Notes: generated by a model from the letters alone, not told the origin. Shown: positions 27,481 through 45,031, counted from the stretch's first letter. The stretch is DNA of 64,000 nucleotides from Lota lota (GCA_026745465.1 JACYXH010000363.1:3552001-3616000); one strand, 5' to 3'. Numbers and translations are program-made.

Positions 27481-27917
27481 CACCCTTTAACATTTTCAAT
27501 GGTATGATATGCCCCCCCCCAACACCTGCATGGGCAGGTGTTGTGGGGAGGTGGGGGTCCCCTGTCTTACTCACACTGGGGATATACAACCTGAAACCAT
27601 CTTCACCGTCCCTAACGTGAGTCAGAATGTGTGTGTTCCTATGGAGTGGGTGTCCAGGGGAAGCCAAAGAGAATGCCCTGAGTTGCAGTGTGGATGTGTG
27701 TACGATAGACCTGACATTCATATGTAGCTTGAAAAACAATACTTATTTTCTCTCCTCTATCAGCTTCGTCTGTCGTCTTCCTCTTTGGTCAGATTGAGCA
27801 GTTCTAAGCATTGTGGGATATGGTTTGGAGAACAGGACACTACAAGGACTCAACAGCATCACAGACAGTAAGTTAATGTGGTGTGTAATGAATACATCAA
27901 TCGATCAATGAGGTACT

Positions 27918-28012
27918 TAGCCAGTCAGTAAGGTAGTTATTGAGCCAGTCAGTCAGTCAGCCAGTCAGCCAGTCAGTAGTCTGTTCATCAATCAGTCAGT
28001 CAGTCAGTCGTT
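27918..28012. repeat. (CAGT)n tetranucleotide repeat
   Basis: Imperfect CAGT/CAGC tetranucleotide array with interruptions. Confidence 0.9.
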
Positions 28013-28316
28013 AGTTTGTTGTTGATGGCTGTGTCTGTGCCACTGGCAGGAGCATGAACCTTACAAGGAGGTTTCTCAATACCATTAAAGATATTGGCAG
28101 ATGTATGGGTTAAATACACATACACAAACACATAAAACACACATGCGAACCAATACACCCATATTCACAAACACAAACAGAGAACTGATATACTGTGCTT
28201 GACGCCAAATCTTGACATAGCTTTAAATGTGTCAAATATAAATACATTACAAGTTAGATATATAAGAATAATTCATGTTCCATGTTTTATGTTCTGCTAT
28301 ATCTCACGTTAGAACG

Positions 28317-28537
28317 GACCCTTTTCAAAGACGTGTCATCATAGGACAAACACAGGCGTCGTTCATAACACTAATTATGGGTCTGCTACTTTGATGTACC
28401 AGGGCAGGGGGAGTAGACTAAACTAGCGAAGATAAGTCTACTACCCGTTTTGTGGCACGTCAAAGTAGCAGACCCATAATTAGTGCTATGAGTGACACCT
28501 GTGTTTGTCTTACGACGACGCCTCCATGAAAAGGGTC
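28317..28537. repeat. 221-bp imperfect palindrome (MITE-like)
   Basis: Two arms of roughly 85-90 bp are inverted copies (outer ends GACCCTTTTCA and TGAAAAGGGTC; inner match TAATTATGGGTCTGCTACTT), with a central spacer of about 40-50 bp. The arms have diverged by point changes, so the structure is not recent. It fits a nonautonomous foldback DNA transposon, but no clear target duplication was seen. Confidence 0.8.
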
Positions 28538-28691
28538 TATTTAGTTTATTCCGATTTCTTTCAGATTGTTTCTAGTTGTAGTGTATGAACAATGATTTAA
28601 CCAGATTTGTATGTCTTTTTGTCCCTCTTAAGAATTTAAAATGCAAATAGTTAAATTAAAATATTTTACAATTCATTATCAAAAGTCTACA

Positions 28692-28696
28692 ATATA

Positions 28697-28762
<66 letters not shown>
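28692..28762. repeat. (TA)~35 microsatellite
   Basis: Nearly pure TA tract with two TG interruptions; self-complementary and able to extrude as a cruciform. Confidence 0.97.
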
Positions 28763-28767
<5 letters not shown>

Positions 28768-29892
28768 CTTGTTGGTTTTTAATGCAGTATTACAGTATTA
28801 CACTGTATTACAGTTTTCAGATTGTGCTTCAAATATGTGCTTCAAATATTTTGTATCAAACATTGCTGGCAAATCTACTCTCAGGTCTTTTAAACACATG
28901 ATACAGTCAAATAAGGTAGACTTTGTACAAATTAATAGTCAAATCAAAAATAATATTTAAAACTCATACATGACATGACCGATTTGTGTCTGTGTTTTGC
29001 GCTGGTATATCGTCCCGTGAGAAGGGAACCGTTACCATCTCTATCGCAGCAAGCTTGTGTGTCTTTATTCAATTTTCTATTTTTGTGTGGTGGATTGGAA
29101 GCTGAGGTGGAAGTGGACACCTAGGCAGTTGTAATAGACTCGTACATCCATTTTAAAATAGAGTCAAAGGAAATATGTATGGTCTAAATTGCCCTTATCT
29201 AAACTACAGGATAAGATTAGTACGTACACATATTTGTTCATAATATTTTCTTATAGCTCAGGTGCTGCTTATTATAACATAAATATGCGTATAGTGTAAA
29301 AGGTTGTGTGGGTGTATGGTGGAAAGTGAAGGGGCGGCTTTTGAAATTTCTTCCGTTAAAATATAAATAAAATAAATATAAATGTACTTATCTTGTGTTA
29401 ACATATAACCAAATGGGCTAAATAATCCTAATATTCTGCATAAGGATATACAAAATATGTTATACAGCTATATTCTATATTCTAGACTACTGAATATCTA
29501 AAGCAAAATACTTTCTGAATAGTTGAAAGACCACATCCTTTTTTGTTTTACTTTGTCACATTTATGTCATATTTATTTAATGGTTACTTATATACATCAG
29601 ACAACAGAATAATGAACTGTGAATAATGTAATAACTTAAGAGAAGATGTGGACACCCTGAAAGCTACATTCCTGTGCAGTAGGCTATGTAATAGTAGTTA
29701 GTAGTAGTAGTATGTTTGATACAACCATTGATCCCAGAGGATGCCCATAGAAGTCCTGAAAACCCAATATTGCCTTCTCAGCTCTCCTAATGTATTATTA
29801 CAAAGATGTGCACACCAAGGAACCTCAAGTTATACAGCATATACAGTGGATACATGTCAAACTAGCACCGAATCCCAGAATCAAAAGGGCAT

Positions 29893-29964
29893 TTTACGTT
29901 TGAATTCCTACTATAGAGGAACAGAGGTTTTACTGTTCCTCTTTAATAGGAATTCAAATGTAAT
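29893..29964. repeat. 72-bp hairpin-forming inverted repeat
   Basis: Arms of about 30-33 bp pair with roughly three mismatches around an 8-base loop (aggtttta). Core arm sequences are TTTGAATTCCTA...GAGGAACAG and CTGTTCCTC...TAGGAATTCAAA. Size and shape allow a pre-miRNA or a very small foldback element; nothing here decides between them. Confidence 0.6.
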
Positions 29965-31309
29965 ATAACTGAATGAAAACAGAAAGCAAAGAAACAGCGA
30001 GACTGTCTCTACCTGTACATGCATGTGTGTGTGTGTGTGTGTTTGTGTGTGTCTCAGAGTTTGCGGTGAGGTCTGTGGTGTTCTTGTGGCTTTTTTGTTT
30101 CAGAGACAACATGAGGCGCTCAGAGTTGAGAGGCGGACAGCCGAGAGAGATAGCATCTCAAGCGAAGGCTTCTAATTTTCTCATCTTTCTCTCTTTATCG
30201 CTCTCTCTCTCTGTCTATCTCTTTCTTCCTCTCTTCATCGCAGAGAAGAAAAACCAAAGAACAGATGCCTTTCCCCTTCTCGTGTTTATGTGTGTGTGTG
30301 TGTGTGTGCACCATGGTGTGTGTATGTCTGTGTCTGTGCGTGCATGTGTGCATGTGTGCACAGGTGTACGTGTGCACTAGATAAAGTAAAGCTAAACCAT
30401 AGTTTACACTTGCTGTTGCTGTTGAATGTAAATACATTTGTGCTGCAATTAAAATCACTAAAAGAAATTGAAGCATATTGACCTGAGATGCAGTTTGTGT
30501 TGAGTGTGTCTGTATATGCGTGTGTGTGTGTGTGTGTGCGTGTGTGTTTGTGTGTGTGTGTGTGTGTTTGTGTTCGTGTGTGTGTGTGTCTGTCTCTCTC
30601 TCAATGCTCACCACTCAATATCCGCTATTCAACATTATAGTGGAAGTAACTTTCAGCACACTGTTTCGTCTCTGTAATACACATGCAAAATGAAGGACAA
30701 TAAGCCCTGAATTCCTTACAAACCTGCACTACTGTATCCTTTGAGACAACAAATTAACAAATGATAAAAATTCACATATTTGTCGACTTTCTGCCAAAGA
30801 AGAAGAATCACTGTACTTGCTTTATACTTGTATATATATTATTAAATGATCAAATCAACAATTATACTGTGTTGCTTCGTCTTTCGTCTTTCAATGTTAT
30901 TAAGCAGTTTATGAATAGTTTCTTAACTTAACTCCTAAAACACAATATTAAAACAATATATTGTATAATTAAAGCTAAGTCAGTTTCACAGAGCTTCTCT
31001 TACAGTTTCCAACATTTGGTGTTTTTGACCTTGATCTGGTTACCTCATCTAAAACATAACATGCAACTTTTGACTTTTTGGCACCCTTTTTTTTCTCAAC
31101 GATGCATAAGAGATGGTTAAGGTTAGAAATGGTGAGGTTGAGGTTTTAGGTAAAGGATAGTTAAGGTAAGGTATACAGTTTCAAATGGTTGAGTTTAGGT
31201 GTTACAGTGAGGAGTGTTTAGTGTTAGTGGTTGCTGTGGTAAGGGTGTAGGCTGTCGTTGATGACATCACAAACCTTGATTGGCTAAGGTCGTTACAACG
31301 GAGTGATAC

Positions 31310-32015
31310 TAATACTACTATGAATACTCCTACTAATAATAATGATAATAATAATCAGTTTATTTACATGGGACCAATTGATACATTGTAATGAAGCTGA
31401 AGGTGCAGAACAATACACAGAACAAAATGCATTGTAAAGACTAACAACCAAAAGAATAGACACAAAGACATAGTGATTCATCCAATTAAAAACAGCACAG
31501 ATATAAATGTGATAGAAGAAGTATTAAAATAATAATAAAAATGACTTGCATTTGAAGAACCATTTAAAGGGCTAGTTGCAGGCTAAATTGAAGAGGTATG
31601 TTTATAAGTGGCGCATAAAAATGTTAACTTGCTTCCCTGATTCCTTGAGGTATGGTATTTCCGCAGTTTAGAGGCGTAATTGTACAGCTTTATTTTTGGT
31701 TTTGTTGGTAACTAAATGTCCGCAGCAGAGGACATGAGCGTTCCCTAGGGCATGTGTTGCCAGAGAGTCAGTGAGGTACGCTGGTCCCAGCCCATTTAAT
31801 GCTTTAAATACTAAAATGAGGACTTTGAAGTCGATCCTACTCGAGCAGCCTTAGTGATATATTCTCTTCTCTTATTTTTCGTTAGTGAACTAGCAGCAGA
31901 GTTCTGTATGAGCAGAAGCCTTTCTATTGATTTATTCGGAAGGGCAGTTAAAAGTGCGTTGCAAAAGTCACATCTATCTGAAATAAAAGCATGAAACCAT
32001 TTTTTCAGAATCATG
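31310..32015 (-). mobile_element. 5'-truncated LINE fragment (L2/CR1-like reverse transcriptase C-terminus)
   Basis: On the - strand 32014-31811 encodes CDFCNALLTALPNKSIERLL and then IQNSAA. This is the conserved block near the end of fish L2/Rex-type reverse transcriptases (CDYCNALLxGLP...LQxIQNSAAR). In another frame, about 31840-31720 encodes VFKALNGLGPAYLTDSLA and then GNAHVLCCGHLV, the usual continuation, so at least one frameshift separates them. A 3' part follows, ending in a TTA-type simple repeat near 31,358-31,310. The element is dead and 5'-truncated. Confidence 0.8.
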
Positions 32016-32535
32016 CTGAGTTAAAAAAACAGCCACACCTTGGCAAGTGCCAAAAGCAGGAATGATAAGTAATTTATTATAGGATTTATTGGACAATAAT
32101 ACTAGTTTATAAATAGTTTATTAACATTAAATGATAAACCTTTTATTTTTCACTACCTTTTAAGTGTCCAACATGATCTCTCTCTTTATCAAATATTTAG
32201 CTTAATTCAAATCACTTCCACACATTTTAAATGAACAAAAACACCCAAAACAAGACCAATGAATAAAATAGACAAGATCCGTTATATTACAATGGTGATT
32301 TTAAATATTTTAATAAATGTGTCAATACAAAAGAGGCCCATTCATTGACTTACAAGATATTATATTTACATACAGAAATAACTTTGCAGGTATAGTTGCT
32401 TTACCTCAGTGGCACTTTTCAAAGTGTCTAATAAGCACTCACATAGCATAGCCGTGGTAATAGGATAATTAAAAAACCATGGGGGGCATGCATTCTATAC
32501 ATGGGGTACAAAACCAACGCGGTTTGATGTGAGCT

Positions 32536-35500
32536 TTAGATTCGTCTCATCGGTCCTTTCCTTAAGAGAAAACAATAAAGAACAAAGGATTAATCTTGTG
32601 TGGAAGACACCTACAGACTATGATACATACATATTATACGTACACAAGTCAAAAGTGAAAAATAACATGAAAATAATTATCCTTAAAGCAATTAATATAA
32701 TACATATAGCTGATACTCGCTGTTAACTAGCCTGGCCATCTGTGTTTGTCTACTTACTTTACAAAATGGTGGTGGCATTTTTTGGGTAACCCTGTGAGCA
32801 AGTAGGAGACAAACAAAAATAAGAGTCAGTATTAAATACCCTCCACTCATTGTACCCGGCAAGAGCAACATATTCTTCAACACATTTTCATACAAACTGC
32901 ATCTCAGGTCAAATTGTTAGATGATGCTCTAATAACAGTATTCCGTGCATCTGATCAAGAAGGCTGACAGTACCTTCACATTGTTGTTGTATTAAAGTGG
33001 GAGGCCTACTCACGGCTGAAGTAGTACAGTGTGGAGAGAAGCGCCGTGGCCATGCCCGCCAGAATGCCCACCATTGGCCACAAAACAACGGAGCCACAGG
33101 CCTTTGCTAAACAAACACAATATGTTTTCAAAGTTAACACACCATCATAGCCTGTCACACATGTGAGACTGAAAATATTCTGAAAATATCCATACTTCTG
33201 ATATTGTATGGATATGGGCATTCAGACTGAAATGTAAACGGTACAATTATAAGTTCACATTGTTCAAGATGATTTGGTTTTGAAACCAAAACGCCATCGA
33301 TGGCCACGTGGAGGCATCTTTAAGCGTTCCGGGGGGCCAGCCTGGAGAACTTACGCTGCACTATATTACTCTTCTGGCACCCGCAGACCGGATCCTCAGG
33401 TTTGGGTTTATGCGTGGGTGCTGGAGGGGTCACTGTCAGATAAATGTCCACAAAGAGCTTATTACGACACAGAAGCAACACAGACATGACACTTCCTTTG
33501 AAGATATTTGTGCATTTCTTTGAACGTTTCTTTTTATTGTTTTCTATTTATGATAATTAACCTTTGTCCACGCCAGAGCAAGATTGGCTGAAGTTTTGTA
33601 GTCCGCTTAAAGGAATGCTATAAAAATAACATTTAGTTCAATTGTTTTCAAAGTGGATGCTGTGTGTAGGTGTTACAAAATGATCCCTCTTATCTAGCAC
33701 CACAGTTCAATCAGAAGAAAAGAAGGATTGCCTTTGTACTGCCGGTCGTTTTTTTATACAATGGCACATTGGCGCAACACTCTCAACTAACTTGTTATTG
33801 CAAAAGCAAGGCAACTATTAGTTGCAGGCGATAAAGGTGTGATACAAATAAACATGACTTGACTTGATACTCGACCTGGCCTACGGGTCTGACCTTAGTT
33901 TTATGTCCTAACCTTTACCCGCGCAGTGCACAGCAGGGGTGTAGGATGGGTGGAGCAGTGGTGTGGGTACTTGAGAGTAACTTGGAGACACTTAGGTAAA
34001 TATATCATTTCAGTGGCACGGCGCTACTACTGACCCCCGGGCAGCAGAAGGATCCCCGGCTTCCACACGCCCTCCGTCCTCTTGTCCTTCGACACACAGG
34101 AGTAGAGGCCGCTGTCCTCCCACGTCACCTTGGTGATGCGCAGCACTGACTTGACGTTGTTCATAGTGGCCTTGAAGCGGCTGATATCCAAGTTGTTGTT
34201 GTGGGTATTGCGTCCAGCGTTGTTCACGCTCACCAGGAACTGCAGCTGGCTTCCATTCTCCAGGCTGCGGAACCACAGGAAATTATCGCAGGTGTCCTGG
34301 TGACACTCACAGACCAGCGTCTCGTTGCTGTTGATCTTGGGGTAACGGATCACTTTCTTTGGATTCTGTTGCGCCTGGACCTGAGCAGAACCTGGGGGTT
34401 GGAGGGGGGAGATAGATGTCAAAAGGAGATCAATCTAGGGATTGGACTGAGAACAAAGATATGTATTGTTTTAGTTCTGTTCTTCATCCCTTATCTTCTA
34501 AGCTGTATTATTTTGATCCCTTGAGGTCCTGTGTAGCTCAATCGCTTATGCATGGAATTGAGAGGGTCGAGGTACAATTCCGCGCTGAGGCCACCCATGC
34601 TAAGAAATAAAGCACTCACGCTACTGTAAAATGCTTTGGATAAAAGCGAGGTGGCTGTCTATTTAGACGCAGCCTATAAAAAATTCAGCACTTCAGTGTG
34701 GTTAATTATATTACTACGAATAACTATAACATCATTTGTCGGTTTTGTTGACCCGTGGATGTGGATAATATGTCTTGTTACATTTCTCCGGACTTTAAAA
34801 ATGGTACATTGAAAAAGTAAATGTTCAATGGAAGTTTATCATAAGCTCAGCGATATAGAAGGCCCGAAAATGCTTTTGGGAGGCTTAGTGGGTATAGCCT
34901 TTAGAAACTGATGCAAAAATAGCATTCGGCTGGGAATTCGTACATCGTCAAAATAAAGAAGCTTACAACCAGTAAACACAAGAATCATATTATGTACCAA
35001 TATGTTACAGAGGCCCATTATCATCAAAAGATATGTTTAGCAAGAATGGAAATTAGGCTGAACCATGGCGAAACACATGAAGAAGATTCCAGTCTAATTT
35101 AGAAAGGTTGGCATGATGCAAAAGCAGCATTGTGACACCACCTGACCTTGTATGCAGTGTTGCAAATACATTGAAGATTTCTGAAAGGTTTCTATAAAGG
35201 AGATATTATCTCCTCTATTTTTAGAACTTTTACTTTAAGCCAGGTACACGTGTTGACGTATATGAATGGTGCTTGAAAAGAATCTATGAAACCTGGCACC
35301 CTTTGTTAAGGTCCTAATGCCGCTTCAGATTGTTTTGGTTAGTTAAAGATGGAAATTGTATTGAGTGTATATTACATTATATACATTCTTAAATATCAGG
35401 ATACAGTCTTTATTTGGGGTCGTTTATGGCCGCTGATCAAAATGTACGTAACAATCTCAATATGTATAATTTCCAATACCAAAGGGTGCAAACAAACCAA

Positions 35501-36093
35501 ATATCTCAATCCAAATAAAGCTCTGTTTTAAGAGCAATTCATAGACATATACCCCTATAAAGACTTCCCATAAAGACATATCTATTGTCTCAACAATGTA
35601 TGACACATTACAAGACCTTGATGAGAAGTTGGGTAGCTGTCCTATCAGATTTTTTGAAAAACTTCTGAAATAATATCTCAAGATACAATATGTTAATTAT
35701 ATTATTAAATACTCATGGAAATACTTTAGGGAAGTTCTCTCTTTTTCATTGAATGAAACCAGCGTAAAAGTATTCGAGATACGAGTTTCCAAAATGACGA
35801 TGACATTGTTAGACTGTCTAACCCATATTTATAACTATAACAATACAATTGTATAAAAGGTGATCATTTACAGGAAACCTAAGACAAGCTTCACGAGATG
35901 GACTAGAGCTGGGTCATAAACAATAAAAAACTGAGTTGTACACATAAGGCCTGAGACAACGTATGCACCAGAATACACTTAATACCGTGATACGTTTGCG
36001 CAAAACTTCGTAAAAGCAACTACTTTCAACTGCCTTACCTGATGTCCAGCACAAACATGTCACTGTTGTCCACACCAGCACTAAGTAGGTCAT
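32536..36093 (-). CDS. cd8b: CD8 beta chain, T-cell coreceptor
   Basis: Partner of CD8 alpha in the coreceptor heterodimer on cytotoxic T cells. Six exons with consistent phases: 36093-36039, 34391-34035, 33432-33355, 33106-33014, 32791-32758, 32560-32536, giving 213 aa. Order: signal peptide 1-18 (MTYLVLVWTTVTCLCWTS), Ig-V domain about 19-137 with LVCECHQDTC, WF and DSGLYSCVSK, a short Pro-rich hinge with a CGC motif (VCGCQKS), a transmembrane segment within VVLWPMVGILAGMATALL and following residues, and a short tail RLPKKCHHHFVKKGPMRRI. CHH fits the teleost CXH motif but is not the CPH of the alpha chain. An upstream in-frame ATG at 36132 exists; the 36093 ATG gives a proper signal peptide. 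Intron 1 is long (1.6 kb) and holds a SINE. Order and strand (cd8b then cd8a) support a tandem-duplicate pair. Confidence 0.94.
34515..34680 (+). mobile_element. tRNA-derived SINE in cd8b intron 1
   Basis: Box A-like tgtagctcaatcgcttatgc, box B-like ggtcgaggtacaattcc, and a tail aaaatgctttggataaaagc typical of many fish SINEs. Diverged from a functional tRNA. Confidence 0.65.
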
Positions 36094-39000
36094 CCTGACT
36101 GGCGGCCAGCACCTGTATGTGTGTCTGTGCATGTCTGTGTCTTCGGGTTGGTGATGGTGATAGTGGGGGTTGGATGGTTTCTTTTCCTGCTATCTAGCTG
36201 TCAGAGAGGATGGGAGGAACTCTGCTGACAAGGCTCTCAGTCGTCAAGGCAACACCCCAACTGTGACACACACACAGGGCTTTTCAGAACAGGACTGGAA
36301 ACAGTTCAGCCATAGTATTCAGATAGGTTGAACCTGTGTAATCTTCTATCTTTTCTTTGTATGCTTAGTCACTGTGAGGAACAACTTCAATGCATGCTTT
36401 TCAAATCACACAAAACAACATGAATTTGCACGATATTCTACAGTATGTGGTTATAAAGACGATCAAAGAGAGAGTGCATGAAAATGACTAGGACTAAAAA
36501 GGTCTACACGTTTTTCTCCCAAGATCAGATGTATTCAACAAAAAAGACAACAAACAAAAGAACTCAGTCGCAGAACTTCACGCGCCACAAGAGAAAAAGC
36601 TGCCATATGCAAGTATCTGGGTGCAGGGTTGTGGTGTGGACCCCTGCCCATGCAGGTGCGTGGCCCAGACCTCAGGGGAGGACATGTTGGAGTACATGTC
36701 CTACTACAGAGCTGAAGATGGTTAGGCAGAGCTCTGATCCTACACACCTGGGGTTCAGGGCCTACTGACAACCTAGTTGAGCCAGCGTAGGAGAAACCCT
36801 ACCGTCGTGTACATAGCGCGAAAAGGAATCACATGGGGCTGGAGCGCAATTAGGCCTTCTTCTCTTTGGCTTCTTTACAAACTTTGATGTGCCGCTACAA
36901 ATGTAAACTGAAAATGGGTAGCAGGTATGATTAGTAAACCAATTCATCTGTCCATCAATTATCCATCTAGCTATTCACATCACAACCCACTTGAATGTAG
37001 ACAGAATTATATTGAAAGATCCTTCTAGATTAACTAGTAAAAGGTTTAGTATTAAACAAAATGTATAAGGTGTGTAGCCTATCTGTATACGCTGTTTACT
37101 GTTTTTCAATACATTTCTCAATCAACCCTTCCCTGTAGCATTCTAAGCCTTGAGAGAAAAGATATTTGCTCTTTGTTGATAAGCATATATCATTTTGATT
37201 CTAAGTAACAAATAATCATGATTATTAATAAATAATACTTATTCCTTGTGTTATTGCCTGTAGCCCAACATAGGTTATATATTAGAATGGCTAAATCGTA
37301 TAGTTCCATCCTTAAAATCTTAAGTTGAATATTCTTAAGTGGAATACCTAAATATTATAGGAGTGTTAAAAGAAGGAGGACAGGAATCATGGCAAATTCA
37401 ATTGCAAACATTTTGATGATTGGAAGTAAATACAAAAACAACAATTTCATTCTTATTTCAGTAGTTGGTTTGGCTTCCTGTTACTTAGTCTGTATCATTT
37501 GTGTTTTGTGTGGGTTTTTCTTTCACAAATATCAATATATATATAAATTATTGAAACACTGTATTCTAATAGGATGTTATGCCCATATAATGTATGGAGC
37601 CCAAGAGATCCAATATAGTCCTAAAATAAAATAAAATAAACTAAAAATCACAGAATATATAAGCGTTAGTGCACGTTGGTTGTATTCGATGTATACCTAT
37701 ATACCCCAAAAACCAAGATTGTGTTTGGGTTGCGTTCTTTTAAAATTGCAATCATACCAAATAGGAAAAACATTCTGTAAAGAAAACGTTGAAACTATAA
37801 TGTGCATTGTTCATTCATAGAGGAAAAATATGAATGGATTTGTTTGGTTATCTGGATTAAATACTCATTCATATGAAGAGAACACAGTTTACACAACCTT
37901 ATCTAAAGCCATTTCTATCCACGATATCAGACCTCAGGCGGTAATTTTGCAATGCATTCATATGTTGTACAATAGTCTGTATAATTCCTAGTGCATCTAC
38001 AATCTACCCTGTAGCCTGTTATCTGTGTGTGGGCTGTGTTTCAAAAGGGTTCTGGGTGTATACAGAGCCTATGGTAGTCCTAAACACAGAGGATGTGGGT
38101 ACCGGTACAACCTGGTGGGGGTCGTGGATGCGAGCGTGAGGGGGAACAGAACCGCAGGATTCTTTGAAAACAGGAGCTTTAAGGGGTGGCTACAGAGGCA
38201 CTCTCCACACATCTCTGTGTGGGCCTTGCAGTGCTGTTTATTACAGCATTCTGTAGGGTAATATGGCTAGTAGTAGAGTTAGTGTTAGTAACATGCTTTA
38301 GGTTAGTAGTAGGGTTAGTGTTAGGAACAGGGTTAGGGTTATTAGTAGTAGTAGAAGAGGGTTAGTGTTAGTAGTACGGTTAGGGCTAGTAGTAGTAGTA
38401 GGGTTTTGGTAACAGAGTTAGTGTTAGTAGTAGGGTTGGAGGAGGGTTAGTGTTAGTAGGGTTAGTGTTAGTATGATAAGGGTTATTAGTGGTGTTAGCA
38501 CAAGGGTTAGGGTAAGTAGTAGGGATAGTGATGTAGTAGGGTTAGTGTTAGTATTAGGGTTAGTAAGTAGTTGGGTTATAGTAGGGTTAGTGTTACTAGA
38601 GGGTTAGTGTTAGTAGTAGGTTTAGGGCTAGGTTACTATAGGGTTAGTTAGTAGTAGGGTTAGTGACAGTAGTAGGGTTAGGGCTGGTAAAAGGGAAGGT
38701 TAGTGTGAGAAATCGTATGGATCCTCCAAATCTCGTGATTCAAGTACACCGACATGATTTGCTGCTAATAACCAACATTGGCTTACATTTCACATATTGT
38801 GAGACTTGGTTTAGTTTGTCCAAGTAAAAAAACGAAAAGAAACTGATTATAGTTGCACTGTTGATCATTGAAAATGTTAAAAGTTAATTTGAGTGGTTGT
38901 GCTCTTAATTGGAACCCATTGATAAGTTACTTAACTCCAAACAGCTTTAGAGTCCTGCAATGCGGGTTGAGAACTGAAAACCTTGCCAAGACCTTACCTA

Positions 39001-39854
39001 GCGGCATGGCAAGCAATTTGGTGTGATGCTTAGACTTGGACAAAGTATAGGGTAATCAAACATAGGAAGTACCAGAAAGGGATGACTGATTTGTCCCTAG
39101 CAATACTTTTGAATGATAGTACACAAACACCCTGAGACCTACCCGTTTCTTCACCATTTGGGATTCATTAAGTAATTGGCACAAATCACCATAGGGTTAA
39201 ATCCAGATGCCTTGTAAAAAAAAAAACGAGGCATCTGTGCATGTAAAGAACCGTGTCCTCGTTGTCACCTTTGTAGCTGACCCAAAACGAACTGCAAAGT
39301 GGAGACATTGCACACATACATGAGCTAAATGTATGTGAAGCCTATCTTCGTCAGAACCTTCGTTTTTATCTTCGTTTTTTGTCAACCAACTTCGTGCTTA
39401 TTCGAGTAGTATAATCTGACAGCGGTTATGTTTCTTTGCATAAATCATGGGTGAACAGTGCCAACTACAGGCTGCTAAAGGAACCACAATATAGATTTCA
39501 CAAAGACCCAGGATAATTGCAAATACTTCTATTTGACATATTGATTATTTACAACCAGAAATATATTAGAAAATGTAAAGATATGAGTAGTATAGTGCAA
39601 TCAATGATACTTATACTAATTTGATAAGGAAAACTAGCTTTATAGTGACAAGATAAGGTGTGTATTAAAACAAGCAGCAAATGTTTTCCATTGATTAATA
39701 CACATTACAGAATAAACTAGCCAGCCAACTAGGATGCTTGGACAACATAAAGCTTTCTGGATCTTTTTACACGGCAGTAAATGAATAACTTTGTCATGAC
39801 ATCAGTCAGATTGTTATTGTTGGGGGGGCGTGATGAAACGTTTGAGCTGGGCGT
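36094..39854. other. Intergenic DNA between the KRCC1-like gene and cd8b
   Basis: Holds the presumed cd8b promoter just above 36,093, mostly unremarkable AT-rich DNA, a degenerate GTTAGGG-type minisatellite at 38,268-38,702, a small A-loop palindrome near 39,207-39,238, and the 3' UTR of the zinc-finger gene below 39,855. Short open frames here (for example 37389-37634) show no domain I recognise. Confidence 0.5.
38268..38702 (+). repeat. Degenerate GTTAGGG / GTTAGTGTTAGTAGTAGG minisatellite
   Basis: About 430 bp of irregular repeats built from GTTAGGG, GTTAGTG and TAGTAG modules, all G-rich on the + strand. It resembles degraded interstitial telomere-like DNA but lacks long pure TTAGGG runs. 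Confidence 0.85.
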
Positions 39855-44617
<4,763 letters not shown>

Positions 44618-45031
44618 TGTTTCCTATAGTGTCAGTATGTGCACATGCGCAATTTGATTTGTGTGCCACAGTATGCTGAGGAGAGGTTCAAGAATTGTAA
44701 AGTTATCCTGGTCTACCGGTACGCTATTTCCGGTGTCAACTGGCTATGTACGCGAGTTAACAGTACTCGGAGCGCGAAGAAAAGAACATGACAAGAATAA
44801 CAACAACGAAACATTTTAATATAAATCTTTTATTTTATTTTATATTATTCGACACCATATCTTTCGTTCATTTGACGTATTGCACCTGATTAAAGATTAA
44901 ACCAAAACAGCAAAATATACATGTTTATATATTTATTTTAACCATTGCAAGACGTTTTTGCATGTTTTTCACCTCATCCAACACAAATCACTTTGAAAGA
45001 AAGAAAAAACGAACATTAACAAAATAGATCC
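44618..45031. promoter_or_regulatory. Short gnrh2 / zinc-finger gene spacer with probable promoter
   Basis: Only about 400 bp separate the gnrh2 poly(A) signal from the ATG of the zinc-finger gene. Above the ATG, 44,700-44,770 is locally CpG-containing and includes CACCGGAAATAGCG on the - strand (near 44,734), an ETS/GABPA-like motif common in housekeeping promoters. No TATA box was seen. The promoter role is inferred from position. Confidence 0.35.

Larger units (their letters stand above)
25536..32535. other. Intergenic DNA between cd8a and cd8b
   Basis: About 7 kb separate the 3' end of cd8b from the start of cd8a. It contains a CpG-rich segment (25,970-26,290), CA, CAGT and TA microsatellites, a 221-bp palindrome, a 72-bp hairpin, TG-rich simple sequence near 30.0-30.6 kb, a G-rich degenerate minisatellite near 31.1-31.25 kb, and a LINE fragment. 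No additional gene was recognised. The cd8a promoter should lie just above 25,535 and the cd8b 3' UTR just below 32,536. Confidence 0.5.

Noticed and set aside
34027-34422. Separate gene start at the ATG at 34422
   Set aside because: It lies in the intron just before the cd8b Ig exon; the signal-peptide exon at 36093-36039 joins in the right phase.
37389-37634. 81-codon membrane-protein-like frame
   Set aside because: Hydrophobic frames arise easily in AT-rich DNA; no splice context, family resemblance or neighbouring exon supports it.
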